DNA of 64,000 nucleotides from Syntrophaceae bacterium UBA6087 (GTDB taxonomy: Bacteria; Desulfobacterota; Desulfomonilia; UBA1062): the NCBI GenBank assembly GCA_002448235.1, contig DIXF01000007.1, forward strand, positions 96,284-160,283. Reading direction: 5' to 3'. Below are positions 1 to 9,395 of the stretch, one piece after another; the first letter of the stretch is position 1; the number at the start of each line of letters is the position of its first letter. Both the position numbers and the translations under genes were made by a program. The notes under the pieces were generated by a model. It did not search any database and was not told where the DNA came from. It saw only the letters and a list, made by a program, of their open reading frames with translations.

Positions 1-1
1 T

Positions 2-1879
2 CTCCACATATATATCCTCTTGTGGGACTATGCGATCCTCTATGCTTTGGAAAGGGAGCCGTTTCCAATCTGGGTCCTGGATTGGAAAACCACAAACCGG
101 ATTCATTTTTTCCAGGACAATTTCCTGCCTCTGGGGGCATCGCATCACCAGAAGATCGTGGTGATAGACGACCGCATCTCTTTTACCGGAGGAATCGACC
201 TCACAAACAGGCGCTGGGACGTAAACGAGCACTACCCGGACGACACAAGGCGCACCGATCCATGGGGAAACGAGTACCCTCCTTTTCATGATGTGCAGGT
301 GCTTGTCGATGGTCAGGCGGCCGGGATACTTGGCGACCTCTTCCGATCCCGATGGTTTTATGCAACCGGGATGCGGCTCGATCCGCCCCCGCCGTTTGTT
401 TCCGACCCCTGGCCTGCGAAATGCGTTCCCGATATCACCGGGATCAAGATAGCGGTATCAAGGACAGAGCCTGCATACCGCAACAAGACAGAGGTCCGTG
501 AAGTGGAGGCGCTCTGGCTGGATGCAATCCAGTCCGCCAGGGAACTCGTCTATATCGAGAACCCTTTTTTTACCTCTTCGAAAATAGCAGGGGCCATTGC
601 AAAGAGATTGCAGGAAGAAAACGGCCCCGAGGTCGTGGTCGTGACAAGAAAGAAAAGCCATGGCTGGCTTGAGGAATACACAATGGACGCCATCAGGGAG
701 CACCTGGTGGAGCGGGTGAAAAAACTGGATGCCAAGGGCAGGTTCGGCTGTTATTACCCCACTATTCCGGGCAGGGAGGAAGTGCTGATCGAAGTGCATT
801 CAAAGGTTCTCATCGTTGACGATCGCTTTATTCGAATCGGCTCATCCAATCTGGCAAACCGGTCCATGGGATTGGATACGGAATGCGATGTGAGCATGGA
901 AACTGCAAACAAACCAGAGGCTCGGAAAGCATGTATCGAACTGAGGAACCGGCTCCTGGCGGAGCATCTCGACACGACATCCCGGGAGGTAGGCCGGGTT
1001 CTGGAGCGCACAGGATCACTGATTAAAACGATCGATACCATTCACCAAGGCGAACGGATCCTGCGCCCCCTCGATACTCACACACTGACGGATTCCATCC
1101 TCTCGGAGCCGTTTATCGTCGATCCCGAGCGCCCGATCAGCGCCGAGAGATTCGTGGAAACATTTATCGGCAACGAATACCGGCGTTCGGGGAGAAAACG
1201 CCTCATTGGCTTCGCCGGCATGGTGCTTGTGCTCATACTCTTTGCAATTCTCTGGCGCTGGTCGCCATTGGCCGGATACCTGGACGCTTCCAAGATTGTC
1301 GAGGAACTGCAGTCCCTGCGAAGCTACTCCATGGCTCCGGTGGTCATTCTTGCCATGTACGTGGTGGGAGGACTGGTCGTTTTTCCGGTCCTGGTCCTGA
1401 TCGCCGTCACGTCGATACTCTTTGACCCTCTGACCGCCTTTGCCCTTGCCATGTCTGGATCTCTCATGAGCGCTCTGGTCGTATACTGGATCGGCCGCGT
1501 GCTCGGCCGGGATTTTGTTCGGAACTTTGCAGGCAAGAGGATAAATAAATTAAGCAGAAGCCTTGCCCGGCAGGGGCTCCTGACAGTCATAATCCTCCGG
1601 GTCGTGCCCGTTGCGCCTTATTCTATCGTGAACCTTCTGGCAGGAGCGTCTCACATTGTTTTCCGGGATTTTTTCATCGGGACGATCATCGGGATGTTCC
1701 CGGGTATTTTCGCCATAACGGTTTTCACCGAGTCGCTGAAAAATTTCATCCTCGAGCCCAACATCGCAAACATTGCAATAGTTGTCGGGACATTGATTCT
1801 GGTCGTGGCCTTGCTCACCTGGCTCACAAGGCTCACCAGAAAGGCTTCGCGCAAATCCTCCGGAGAAAGAATCCCGTGA
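2..1879 (+). CDS. Phospholipase D-family enzyme fused to a VTT (DedA/SNARE-associated) membrane domain, 5'-truncated
   Basis: The frame is open to the window edge, so the N-terminus lies outside; the first in-frame start-like codon, TTG at 20, is probably internal. Two HKD motifs (HxKxxxxD) are visible, HHQKIVVID near residue 43 and HSKVLIVD near residue 262, each with a downstream GG or GSSN turn. They define a phosphatidyltransferase/phospholipase D fold acting on phosphodiester bonds of phospholipids. The C-terminal ~220 residues are a multi-pass membrane domain of the VTT type, with several hydrophobic helices and a basic tail. This fusion is known in bacteria and suggests membrane lipid remodelling. 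The stop overlaps the GTG of the next gene, so the two are coupled. Confidence 0.9.
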   Translation, partial: LHIYILLWDYAILYALEREPFPIWVLDWKTTNRIHFFQDNFLPLGASHHQKIVVIDDRISFTGGIDLTNRRWDVNEHYPDDTRRTDPWGNEYPPFHDVQVLVDGQAAGILGDLFRSRWFYATGMRLDPPPPFVSDPWPAKCVPDITGIKIAVSRTEPAYRNKTEVREVEALWLDAIQSARELVYIENPFFTSSKIAGAIAKRLQEENGPEVVVVTRKKSHGWLEEYTMDAIREHLVERVKKLDAKGRFGCYYPTIPGREEVLIEVHSKVLIVDDRFIRIGSSNLANRSMGLDTECDVSMETANKPEARKACIELRNRLLAEHLDTTSREVGRVLERTGSLIKTIDTIHQGERILRPLDTHTLTDSILSEPFIVDPERPISAERFVETFIGNEYRRSGRKRLIGFAGMVLVLILFAILWRWSPLAGYLDASKIVEELQSLRSYSMAPVVILAMYVVGGLVVFPVLVLIAVTSILFDPLTAFALAMSGSLMSALVVYWIGRVLGRDFVRNFAGKRINKLSRSLARQGLLTVIILRVVPVAPYSIVNLLAGASHIVFRDFFIGTIIGMFPGIFAITVFTESLKNFILEPNIANIAIVVGTLILVVALLTWLTRLTRKASRKSSGERIP

Positions 1880-2598
1880 CAATTCCATTCTCCCAGAGAA
1901 CCGGCCAGAGAAGGATTCGCATAGCCACCTACAACGTGCATGGATGGGTTGGGATCGATAACCGCCAGGTGCCTTTGAGGGCGATCCGGGTCATCAGCGA
2001 ACTGGAGGCGGATATCATAGCACTTCAGGAAGCCACATTCTCCCTTGAGCAGGGAGGGCATCTGGATGAATCATTTTTAACCAGATTGACCGGCATGAAC
2101 GTAGCCTTAGGCCCGACCTTCTTCAAGGAGCCCTTCCATTTCGGGAATGTCATTTTGAGCAGGTTTCCGATAACGAAAATCCGGCACATAGACTTGAGCA
2201 CCCATCCGTATGAGCCGCGAGCAGCCATCGATGCGGTTATCACGGTGGAGGGCCGGGAGATAAGGGTGTTGAATGCTCACTTCGGGCTGCGGGGCATAGA
2301 GAGAAGGTTTCAGTCGGGCATGCTCGTGAAGGCACTCTCGGCAAGGCCGAACGACAAGGTGATACTCATGGGCGACCTCAACGAATGGTCTCCGCGATGC
2401 CCTACTCTCAAGGATCTCTACGCATTGTTCTCGAGTACGGTACATCCCAAAAGCTTTCCGTCGTTCTTCCCCGTATTCGCTCTCGACAGGATCCTCGTAT
2501 CCCCCGAGGAGTCTCTCGAAAAGATCCGGGCCTTCATGACGCCCGAGACCGTTATGGCATCGGATCATCTGCCGGTGACCGGGATTGTGTCGGTGTGA
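1876..2598 (+). CDS. Endonuclease/exonuclease/phosphatase (EEP) family hydrolase
   Basis: This 240-residue protein has the metal-dependent EEP fold. It shows TYNVHG near the N-terminus, an LQEAT metal-ligand motif, GDLNEW in the middle and a terminal SDHLPV catalytic Asp-His. Family members cleave phosphodiesters in nucleic acids or phospholipids. The GTG start overlaps the stop of the PLD/VTT gene (GTGA), and such EEP proteins commonly accompany PLD/VTT proteins, so a role in phospholipid turnover is more likely than in DNA repair. No signal peptide is seen. The exact substrate cannot be read from the sequence. Confidence 0.88.
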   Translation: MTIPFSQRTGQRRIRIATYNVHGWVGIDNRQVPLRAIRVISELEADIIALQEATFSLEQGGHLDESFLTRLTGMNVALGPTFFKEPFHFGNVILSRFPITKIRHIDLSTHPYEPRAAIDAVITVEGREIRVLNAHFGLRGIERRFQSGMLVKALSARPNDKVILMGDLNEWSPRCPTLKDLYALFSSTVHPKSFPSFFPVFALDRILVSPEESLEKIRAFMTPETVMASDHLPVTGIVSV

Positions 2599-2718
2599 GA
2601 TACTATACGACCGGGAAAAGGGAATCGGATACAGGCGGAGAGAAAATGTCTGATAATGCAGATAAACAGTTTGCTATGTGAATGGAGGATACAGCGAACC
2701 ATCTCAACATGTAAACCG

Positions 2719-3162
2719 TCAACTCCCAGGCTTTGGAAATGCCTTCCATCTCCCCATCTCAACAGACTGATTATTCAGGGTAGCATCTATCCGGAAATAA
2801 TATGCAGTGGTTTTTGTGGCGCTACTTCCGGAACCCACAGGAGGAGCCCCGGTTCGAAGGAGAGTCATGCCGACGTCGGCATCATCCAATGAGCTGCCGG
2901 GCGGCATTTTGTCAGAAACAGGGACACGGGTATTAATCGTCCAGGTTTGTTCGCTGACGATATCGTCAAATTGTGGAAGAATGAACTCCGCAGCACTCTC
3001 CACATTATAAAAAGATTGATTGTAGGCCCTCTCGTTCGCAACGATTTTTGTTTCAATAATCGTTGATTTCATAAGGACCATGCCTATCATTATCGCAGAA
3101 AGCATGAACAGGAGAACCATGATGAGTACGGTTCCTTTCTTATCGTCCCATTTCATATTCAT
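2719..3162 (-). CDS. pilX: PilX-like type IV pilus minor pilin / assembly protein
   Basis: This 147-residue protein has a short charged leader ending KKG, then a long hydrophobic helix (TVLIMVLLFMLSAIMIGMV). The prepilin cleavage site would be Gly10/Thr11. The +5 glutamate of ordinary pilins is absent, as is usual for PilX/GspK-type minor pilins that sit at the pilus tip. The region after the helix resembles the PilX N-terminal domain (ANERAYNQSFYNVESAAE). It is the last gene of the pilY1-pilW-pilV-pilX minus-strand operon. It is shorter than many PilX proteins. Confidence 0.8.
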   Translation of the reverse strand: MNMKWDDKKGTVLIMVLLFMLSAIMIGMVLMKSTIIETKIVANERAYNQSFYNVESAAEFILPQFDDIVSEQTWTINTRVPVSDKMPPGSSLDDADVGMTLLRTGAPPVGSGSSATKTTAYYFRIDATLNNQSVEMGRWKAFPKPGS

Positions 3163-3204
3163 ACTGTTTCTCCATCGGAATAACCGGTGTCGATTCCTCC
3201 GTTC

Positions 3205-3609
3205 TTAGCTCGATTTGAACATGCTCATTGTAATGGTGTGTGGGGTAAGCTTCTCATCCCATCTGACCGTGATGTCGATTTGCCGAGCATTCTTGGACGA
3301 ACCGAGGGAAGTATCGCTCACGACCCAGGACAGTTTATAATCAATCCCCTTCCGTGAAATCGTTATAGGCGTGTCAACGTGATGCTCACCGACATTCATA
3401 TCGTCATTCGGGAAGGCTAATCCCCTGAAGTACTCCGTCTGACTGTCAATGATGTTGACTGCGTTCGTCATCTGCATACCAAAGCTGTTGCCCATGACCG
3501 CATGCTGCTGCATCTTGGTCACGCCGAGAAAACCCAGCGAGAAAATAAGAATCGAGATCACCAGCTCAACAAGAGAATACCCCTTTTTGTTCTCGATTAT
3601 ACTTTTCAT
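3205..3609 (-). CDS. pilV: PilV-like minor pilin with N-methylation motif
   Basis: The leader ends in KKG, followed by YSLVELVISILIFSLGFLG. A prepilin peptidase site at Gly10/Tyr11 with glutamate at +5 is typical of class III minor pilins. The sequence after the helix (GVTKMQQHAVMGNS) is characteristic of PilV. The protein would insert in the inner membrane and be incorporated at the pilus tip with PilW and PilX. It lies 19 bp after pilW and 42 bp before pilX on the same strand. Its 134 residues are normal to short for PilV. Confidence 0.85.
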   Translation of the reverse strand: MKSIIENKKGYSLVELVISILIFSLGFLGVTKMQQHAVMGNSFGMQMTNAVNIIDSQTEYFRGLAFPNDDMNVGEHHVDTPITISRKGIDYKLSWVVSDTSLGSSKNARQIDITVRWDEKLTPHTITMSMFKSS

Positions 3610-3628
3610 ATTCTCTTCTCCGTGCGGC

Positions 3629-4309
3629 TTATAATAATCCCATGTTTCTCATTTTTATCTGCTTGGTCATTTCGCGTTCGACCGGCTGATTCGTGTCAGG
3701 GTCCTTTTTATCACTCTGGATCCGTATGAAGACCCGGACGATACGAACGTCAAGCCCCTGGGCATCGCTCAATTGTGTACCTCCGCTCAACTCGGGAACG
3801 ATGATATTATCGTTGTTATCATAGTAGCGAAACTCAAAAGAGGAAACATTGTAAGCAAGGTCTTCTCCGTTCCTACTGAGATTTGTCCCGCTCAGAGTAT
3901 AATTTACTTGCTCACCCCCAGTACTGCCGTCTCCATTTGCATCCATGTTTATCACGAGCGAAGTCGGTCCTGATTGAGCAGCCAGTATGCCACAAGAGTT
4001 GGCTATAGAAGGATCGTTTATATCAGGAGCAAGAGTAGGATTGCACCCTGCCTGCCTGATGTCTCTTGCCATGATATCCAGAACAGCCCTAAGATCCTGT
4101 TGTACCGCGGCAACTTCATTCTGAACATCGCTTGTCTTCTTCTGAATACTATAGGTTGTATATACGGCAGCCATGAGCAGCAGCGACAAGGCCATTACAA
4201 TCATGAGTTCGACAAGGGTTAGTCCTTTTCTGTCGTAAATCGGCTGCAAATTATCTACTCCCGCACATTCTTTCATATATACCACCCGGAATCCATATTG
4301 ACTCTTCAT
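3629..4309 (-). CDS. pilW: PilW-like minor pilin
   Basis: This 226-residue prepilin has an unusually long leader (about 29 residues) ending RKG before LTLVELMIVMALSLLLMAAV. Glutamate is at +5 of the processed protein. The next region (LRAVLDIMARDIRQAGC) is a hallmark of PilW. The start follows the pilY1 stop by about 6 nt with an AGGGAG ribosome site, so pilY1 and pilW are translationally linked. The long leader could mean that Met12 is the true start. Function: part of the tip-priming minor pilin complex. Confidence 0.87.
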   Translation of the reverse strand: MKSQYGFRVVYMKECAGVDNLQPIYDRKGLTLVELMIVMALSLLLMAAVYTTYSIQKKTSDVQNEVAAVQQDLRAVLDIMARDIRQAGCNPTLAPDINDPSIANSCGILAAQSGPTSLVINMDANGDGSTGGEQVNYTLSGTNLSRNGEDLAYNVSSFEFRYYDNNDNIIVPELSGGTQLSDAQGLDVRIVRVFIRIQSDKKDPDTNQPVEREMTKQIKMRNMGLL

Positions 4310-4315
4310 GCTCCC

Positions 4316-7300
4316 TTAATTCTGTCTCCAGTAGAACAGATCAGATGAACTTCCACTCTTTACGTCAAGGATCTTTGTCTTGATATCGCCGCCTTTATTC
4401 TCATTGTCGTCGGACGAATCACCGCTCTCGGCTACACCGATTGCGATGATCAGTTTTGTCCCCCCGTCCTTCATTACAATCAGTGTCGGCGCAGAGGGGA
4501 TACCCATACCGAGTTCAGTGCTTCTGTCTGTTTTGTCGAGAACTTCGGTGGTTGTGCCGTCAGCATTCGTAGTGTCATTGCCGGTGTTGAAATTCATCAC
4601 CGACTTCCCGGTAAGATAATCAAGGGCATAGAGCTTGCCTTTTCCAAGCGATTTTGTACCGCACAGATCTATACCGGATACAGGCACTGAAGGCGTATAG
4701 GTGGTAAAGAAGACCTTCCTGTCAAACAGAAGAGGTGATGACATGACCTTTTCGCCTGTGCTGAGTTTAATAAACCACCCTTTGTTCGTATCCAGGTTCC
4801 CAAGCACCGTGGTAGTGTACTGGTCGTTGTTCAGGTTCGTCACATCTACGAGGTTCGTTTCCGTCAGCGTTGTGAAGGCCGAGGCATTCCACTCGTTCTT
4901 GATCGCATAAAACCTGTTGACAGTGCCCGTTTCTGTCGGATGCTCACGGTCGCCGGAACCGATGTATACATAGTCTCCGAATCGTTCCAGAGCCACGTCC
5001 GGTTCGTAGAAGAACTTCAGATAGCTCGTAGAGGCGGTTCCGTCTCCTGCCTGGAAGACCTTCCGCGGAATCCACGTTCCATCCTCATTTCTGTCTTGGA
5101 AGCCGAAAAGCTCTCCTCCCATGGACCCTGCGTAGATGGTATCATCAACCCCGTCAGAATTATAGTCGAAGCCGATGAGCTCAACTATGGAATGGGTTAT
5201 CATTGGATTGTCCGTATTGTTGAAATTAAGAGTGCTCAATACCGTTTTTGCTACCGGATCATAGGCAAAGACCGCCCTTCCTTTGGTGTTTGCCGTGGGA
5301 GCCGGCTTATCCTCATTTACATCATCATAGCCACCCGATAGGATCAGGACTTTCTTCCACTCGGTCGCGCTTGTCGCTATGGTGCTGACCAGCGGCCTGC
5401 CCCAGGACTGGCCGAGGGGCTCCTTCCCGCCCAGTACATTCGGCCCGATCTCTCCGGCGAACGTGGGATTGGCATAGCCGCCTGTATATTCCCCGTCGAC
5501 AAGACTTCCCAGATTCAGCGTGTAGTAACTCTCTCCACCCCTTCTGAGGCCGAATGTAAGGTATCTGGTGGCTCCGGCGTCATAAATCACCGGCGATCCA
5601 TCCACATAAAAGTGGTCGTGTATATTTGTTTCTTTGAGGTAATGAAGCTGGGGCAGCAGGGACCGGGGCACAAAGCTCCATGCTTCGCTCAACGTGTCAT
5701 CCGAGAAAGCAGTTGTGCCCAACGTGTCACCTCTTGTTCCCTTGTCGTCATCAACTAAGGCATGGAGAAATCCGTCGTTTGCGCCTAAGAATATTACCGT
5801 TTCATTACCGACGAACATGGTCGCCGGCTTGGAATGCAGAATGTCGCCCAACACCCATTTCCTTCCGGTGTCCGGAACCCCGAACGCATAATCGCCTTTC
5901 GCGGTGAGATAATCGATCAGGTCCTGCTGTTTGTCGGCAGCAACTCCCAACTCTGACCGTATGCTCGTATCTGAATAAAAATCGATCAGTGCCCCGCTGG
6001 AAGAAGGATTTGTATAAAACGTCCGGTTCGACTGGTGCAGAATCACTTCTCCGGCTCCTCCGACATTTGTTTCACTCCCGTCAGAGGCCGCCGTTGTGTC
6101 CAGTGCAGCATATCTCTGCCAGCAGGAAAATGCGGAATCCAGGATAACGTCGTTATTGTCGGCAGCCCTGGTGCCGTTCTTCTGGAGCAGCACTGCATTT
6201 GTGGTGATCCCGAATTTCTTGATGTTTCCGAGCCAGAACGCAGAGTCGTCCACGGGTTTGAACAATGACAGATAAACACTGTTGCCCGAGTAGACCTTGT
6301 TGAGCTTGTTCACGGGAACGACCGGGGCAACGAAGCTGGAGTTGGCCTCCATGATCTTGTCTACTATGTCTATCAACGCCAGCTTCAACGAGGCGGCGTC
6401 ATTGGCGGAATAAAACTCTCCGTTTCCTTTGGCCGCGGTGTGGCTCAATAACTGGTCGATCTCGCTGAGCGTTGATGTCCCGGAACCGGTCATGAAGCCC
6501 ACGGTAAACGTTACCACGTTCTGCAGGTCTTCATCCGGGTCGCTGCTTTCGTAGCTCCCTCCACCAAGATCGGTCCCGCTCGTTTTAAAGTCCTCATTAG
6601 CGAGAAGAGCGGCGACCTCGTCGAGCATGTGTGTCCCGTGCTCGGTATTGACCTCTCTGACTACATCGTCTACAGTGCCATCACCATCAACGTCCACAAG
6701 GTCAATGTTCTCGTCATCATCGTCTCCAAAACCTACGTAATCGATAATCCTCTTATTATTAATGTATTGATTGCTCGTAAACAGGTTATACCCGGCACCA
6801 TTGTTACCCCCGGAAGGGACTCCTATGTCGTTGGTCGACATACCGTCGGTGATAATGACAACGTAATTTTTCTGGCACCTGTACTGGATCGGGGATATGT
6901 AGGTCGACCCGCTGAGGATTGTCGAGTCGTAAATCGACTGATAATTTGACCAGCGCGGCTTCCCGGCGTAATAGAGCCCGGCCTCTGCCAGTGCCTCAGC
7001 AAGAGGTGTCGTTCCTCGGGAATCTATGGGGCTGGAGGTAGAGGAGTTATCCAGCAACGTGGCGAACTGTGCATCGGTTGAGCCTACACCAAGGACAATG
7101 TTGCCTCCGTCATCCTTGATACTCTCGAATCCCATGAGACCGAATCTCACAAGGGTGTCAGCGGTGTTGCCCACCACGAATTTGATCGTATCCCGGGCAA
7201 CTTTCTGCCTGAGCTGTACGGTATCCCCAGGAATATCGGTGGCGCATAAGTAGTTCAGGTAGTTGCCGTTGTAAAAAGCCCTTGATTCTGAAGAGGAGCA

Positions 7301-7708
7301 GCCGTATTCACCTAAGCTGTTCGGTGTGGTTGACAGATTTCCTATATACACTCCGGCAGACGATAGGGCTTTTTGGGCTTCCGAACAAGTGATTTTGCTA
7401 ATATTGCTAGTGACCTCTACCAGAAGCATCTTTTCCGTCTCTTTGAACACATTCTTGCTGTAATATATTGTGCCTTTCTGGGGGGTTATCGATCCGATTT
7501 TCGTAGGAGTATATATTCCGCTAGAATCGTAAGCTACCGTATGCGCGAGCAGATCGGCATTTTTCATTGTAGCGGAGGTGTCGAGCAAGAAAACGATGTT
7601 CGGCGGAGCGCTCATGCTCTCCACGAAGATTTCCGTATCAAGCGCATATAAGGGGGTAATAAATACAAGCAGGGAGAGGATATATATAGGTAATAGTTTT
7701 GTTCTCAT
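4316..7708 (-). CDS. pilY1: PilY1/PilC-type pilus tip adhesin with vWA domain and beta-propeller
   Basis: This 1130-residue exported protein has a signal peptide (residues 1-22), a von Willebrand A-like region from about residue 38 (FLLDTSATMKN) and a C-terminal PilY1 beta-propeller from about residue 600. In the propeller a calcium-loop motif, DYNSDGVDD, precedes TIYAGSMGGELFGF, as in known PilY1 proteins that need Ca2+ for pilus extension and adhesion. A second DxDxDG loop (DVDGDGTVDD) sits inside the vWA region. The MIDAS motif reads DTSAT rather than DxSxS. A GGAGAGAC ribosome site precedes ATG 7708. It is first in the operon, ahead of pilW, pilV and pilX. Confidence 0.9.
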   Translation of the reverse strand: MRTKLLPIYILSLLVFITPLYALDTEIFVESMSAPPNIVFLLDTSATMKNADLLAHTVAYDSSGIYTPTKIGSITPQKGTIYYSKNVFKETEKMLLVEVTSNISKITCSEAQKALSSAGVYIGNLSTTPNSLGEYGCSSSESRAFYNGNYLNYLCATDIPGDTVQLRQKVARDTIKFVVGNTADTLVRFGLMGFESIKDDGGNIVLGVGSTDAQFATLLDNSSTSSPIDSRGTTPLAEALAEAGLYYAGKPRWSNYQSIYDSTILSGSTYISPIQYRCQKNYVVIITDGMSTNDIGVPSGGNNGAGYNLFTSNQYINNKRIIDYVGFGDDDDENIDLVDVDGDGTVDDVVREVNTEHGTHMLDEVAALLANEDFKTSGTDLGGGSYESSDPDEDLQNVVTFTVGFMTGSGTSTLSEIDQLLSHTAAKGNGEFYSANDAASLKLALIDIVDKIMEANSSFVAPVVPVNKLNKVYSGNSVYLSLFKPVDDSAFWLGNIKKFGITTNAVLLQKNGTRAADNNDVILDSAFSCWQRYAALDTTAASDGSETNVGGAGEVILHQSNRTFYTNPSSSGALIDFYSDTSIRSELGVAADKQQDLIDYLTAKGDYAFGVPDTGRKWVLGDILHSKPATMFVGNETVIFLGANDGFLHALVDDDKGTRGDTLGTTAFSDDTLSEAWSFVPRSLLPQLHYLKETNIHDHFYVDGSPVIYDAGATRYLTFGLRRGGESYYTLNLGSLVDGEYTGGYANPTFAGEIGPNVLGGKEPLGQSWGRPLVSTIATSATEWKKVLILSGGYDDVNEDKPAPTANTKGRAVFAYDPVAKTVLSTLNFNNTDNPMITHSIVELIGFDYNSDGVDDTIYAGSMGGELFGFQDRNEDGTWIPRKVFQAGDGTASTSYLKFFYEPDVALERFGDYVYIGSGDREHPTETGTVNRFYAIKNEWNASAFTTLTETNLVDVTNLNNDQYTTTVLGNLDTNKGWFIKLSTGEKVMSSPLLFDRKVFFTTYTPSVPVSGIDLCGTKSLGKGKLYALDYLTGKSVMNFNTGNDTTNADGTTTEVLDKTDRSTELGMGIPSAPTLIVMKDGGTKLIIAIGVAESGDSSDDNENKGGDIKTKILDVKSGSSSDLFYWRQN

Positions 7709-8007
7709 GATGTCTCTCCTTATTACGAACTCTTCTTGTTATGCTCGTTTTTGCACACGTTATGATTATTCTTTCCCTTCTTATCGTCAGATGTTGCCAA
7801 GAGATTAAATTAGATTGCTGTTTGTTGTTAGGGTAAGGGATATTAAGGGCGCTGTCGTTACGAAACCGTTATATTCGCCGCAATCGACATGATTGTTCGT
7901 TTTTCGGGTCGAGTATGTTCCTGCAGCAGCACTATTAACAGGCGGAATGCAAATCTTCCCTTGGACTGCTGTCTGGGTACAAACAGAAGAAATATGATTT
8001 CGTGCTC
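7709..8007. other. Intergenic stretch upstream of pilY1
   Basis: About 300 bp with no confident gene. A minus-strand frame of 73 codons (7805-8026, GTG start) runs through most of it and overlaps the end of the lipoprotein gene by 19 bp. Its product has three cysteines and no recognisable domain, and its codon use is less GC-rich at third positions than the neighbours. I treat it as unsupported. The pilY1 promoter should lie here, but I could not assign clear -35/-10 boxes. Confidence 0.4.
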
Positions 8008-8385
8008 TTACCGCTCCCTCTTCCACACCATGTCCTGCTCGGACTTGAATCTTAAGGTTCCTCCGTCTTCAGGGGAGTAGAGGATGCTCATGAGGTTGGA
8101 GGCTTTGTTGCGGTCTGCATAATAGACCGAGTACTGGGTCGAGTCGGGAAGCCGACCTTTTTCCGAGTTGATCTTCGTAATGGCGTTTTCGATTACTCCG
8201 AGGTCCGAGCTTATGATGATTGTCTTAGAGGTAAATTCGATGGAAACGCCTGCGCTGTCTTCGTCTCCGGCCTTCCAGGTCCCGATGATCTCACTCGGAA
8301 CGGACGGTCTGGCAGAACAGGCAGCACAGATCATTGCACACGTGATTATTGCAACCAGGAGTTGACGCTTCCTCACGGATATCAT
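8008..8385 (-). CDS. Small predicted lipoprotein, unknown function
   Basis: This 125-residue protein has an N-terminal signal sequence and a lipobox (ICAAC near residue 23), so it is probably a membrane-anchored lipoprotein. The start is supported by a very strong ribosome site, GAGGAGGAATAACC, before ATG 8385. After the lipobox comes IGTWKAGD and a beta-rich domain, resembling small lipocalin-like or YpmB-type lipoproteins, but no specific family is certain. It is co-directional with the pilus operon but separated from it by about 300 bp. Confidence 0.7.
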   Translation of the reverse strand: MISVRKRQLLVAIITCAMICAACSARPSVPSEIIGTWKAGDEDSAGVSIEFTSKTIIISSDLGVIENAITKINSEKGRLPDSTQYSVYYADRNKASNLMSILYSPEDGGTLRFKSEQDMVWKRER

Positions 8386-8591
8386 GGTTATTCCTCCTCA
8401 AAAATTCCATGCCGGTATTCTCCCTTGGTTTGCCCCCGTTGTCAAGAATCGTCCTCGATATATCAGCAGGGTCTCTTGAGAGATTCATGCTGTATGGAGA
8501 TGAATCGTCGAAGGTTTCCCGTCGCGGGACCGCTGAAGGTTTGCCTGCCCGATCGGGCGTGTATATCTCCGGATGCAAGGCCCAATCAGTT

Positions 8592-9089
8592 CTAATCACC
8601 TGTTGCCAGAGCCCTCTTTAGAACCGGCTTGATCGAACCGTAGAGAACGAGGATCATAAGCGGCGCCGCCAAAGCCCAGACAAAGGCTGCCTGCAGGGTG
8701 GTACCGCCGAGGAGCCTTAACGTCTGGGTGAAATCGGACATGGAAAGGGTCGTACGGGAAAGCAAATCCCCGGTCAGAGGGTGATATCCGAACAGATACG
8801 CCCCGGCCATGAAGAACGGGATAAAAAGGACTATCTGCAGGGGGTAGGCAAGCCAGTTTCCCAGCTGTGTCACTACAACATTGAGCCGGAAGACGAGGGC
8901 AACGGCGATGCAGAGGATCGAGGTCACTCCCAGGACAGGAAGCGTTCCCAGGGTAATGCCCCATGCCATGCTCAGCGCGATCTTTTCCGGGGTGATCCCC
9001 TGCTTGAGCAGGTCGGCGATCTGCGTGATAATCCTTGAAGGGATGTATTTCCGCATAATGGGATTATTCTTTACCTTTTCCGAAGGCAT
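8592..9089 (-). CDS. DUF2062 family membrane protein
   Basis: This 165-residue integral membrane protein matches the DUF2062 pattern: GITPEKIALSMAWGITLGT followed by LPVLG, then hydrophobic segments separated by NxxVxQxxNW-like residues (VVVTQLGNWLAYPLQ). DUF2062 proteins often accompany cell-envelope glycosyltransferases, but the function is unknown. No strong ribosome site is seen before ATG 9089; Met12 at 9056 is an alternative start. The gene stands alone, transcribed toward the lipoprotein gene. Confidence 0.82.
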   Translation of the reverse strand: MPSEKVKNNPIMRKYIPSRIITQIADLLKQGITPEKIALSMAWGITLGTLPVLGVTSILCIAVALVFRLNVVVTQLGNWLAYPLQIVLFIPFFMAGAYLFGYHPLTGDLLSRTTLSMSDFTQTLRLLGGTTLQAAFVWALAAPLMILVLYGSIKPVLKRALATGD

Positions 9090-9395
9090 CTGGCAACCGT
9101 CAATTCTTAAGGAAGTACCGGATATTGCTCTCTTATATATTTAAATACCATCCTGGCACAAAGTATCAACCATCCGGGTACTGTTCGCCTGGAGGGTTTT
9201 GGCCCGATACCCGGCCTCTGATGCGCCCTGAAAGGAATACGCCGAAATGACATGTATCTTCCTCTAACTAACTAACTTTTCCTGAGTTTTTTGTCTTTCC
9301 CAATTGCAGGACACGGAATTTTCGGCTATAGGATGCCTAAAAAGTCATTGGCGGTCATGTTTTCTTTAAGCCATTGCACCCATGGGGAGATGTGT
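9090..9395. other. Divergent intergenic region between the DUF2062 and CBS genes
   Basis: About 306 bp between divergently oriented genes, so it must carry promoters for both. The frame of the CBS gene extends upstream to 9291, but no ribosome site supports that longer start. A short CTAA triplication (CTAACTAACTAACT) lies near 9267. A TGGCAC at about 9154 resembles half of a sigma-54 site but lacks the matching GC element. Nothing else is recognisable. Confidence 0.4.

Noticed and set aside
7805..8026. 73-codon minus-strand frame upstream of pilY1
   Set aside because: It uses a GTG inside the lipoprotein gene, shows weak codon bias and has no recognisable domain.
9144..9170. Possible sigma-54 site (TGGCAC)
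   Set aside because: The downstream GC/TTGC element is missing at the required spacing.
9262..9279. CTAA triplet repeat
   Set aside because: Too short to matter; no similar repeat elsewhere.
9291..9395. Longer N-terminus for the CBS-domain protein
   Set aside because: No ribosome site; the extension lies in the divergent promoter region, whereas ATG 9396 has GGGGAGA and starts the CBS fold.
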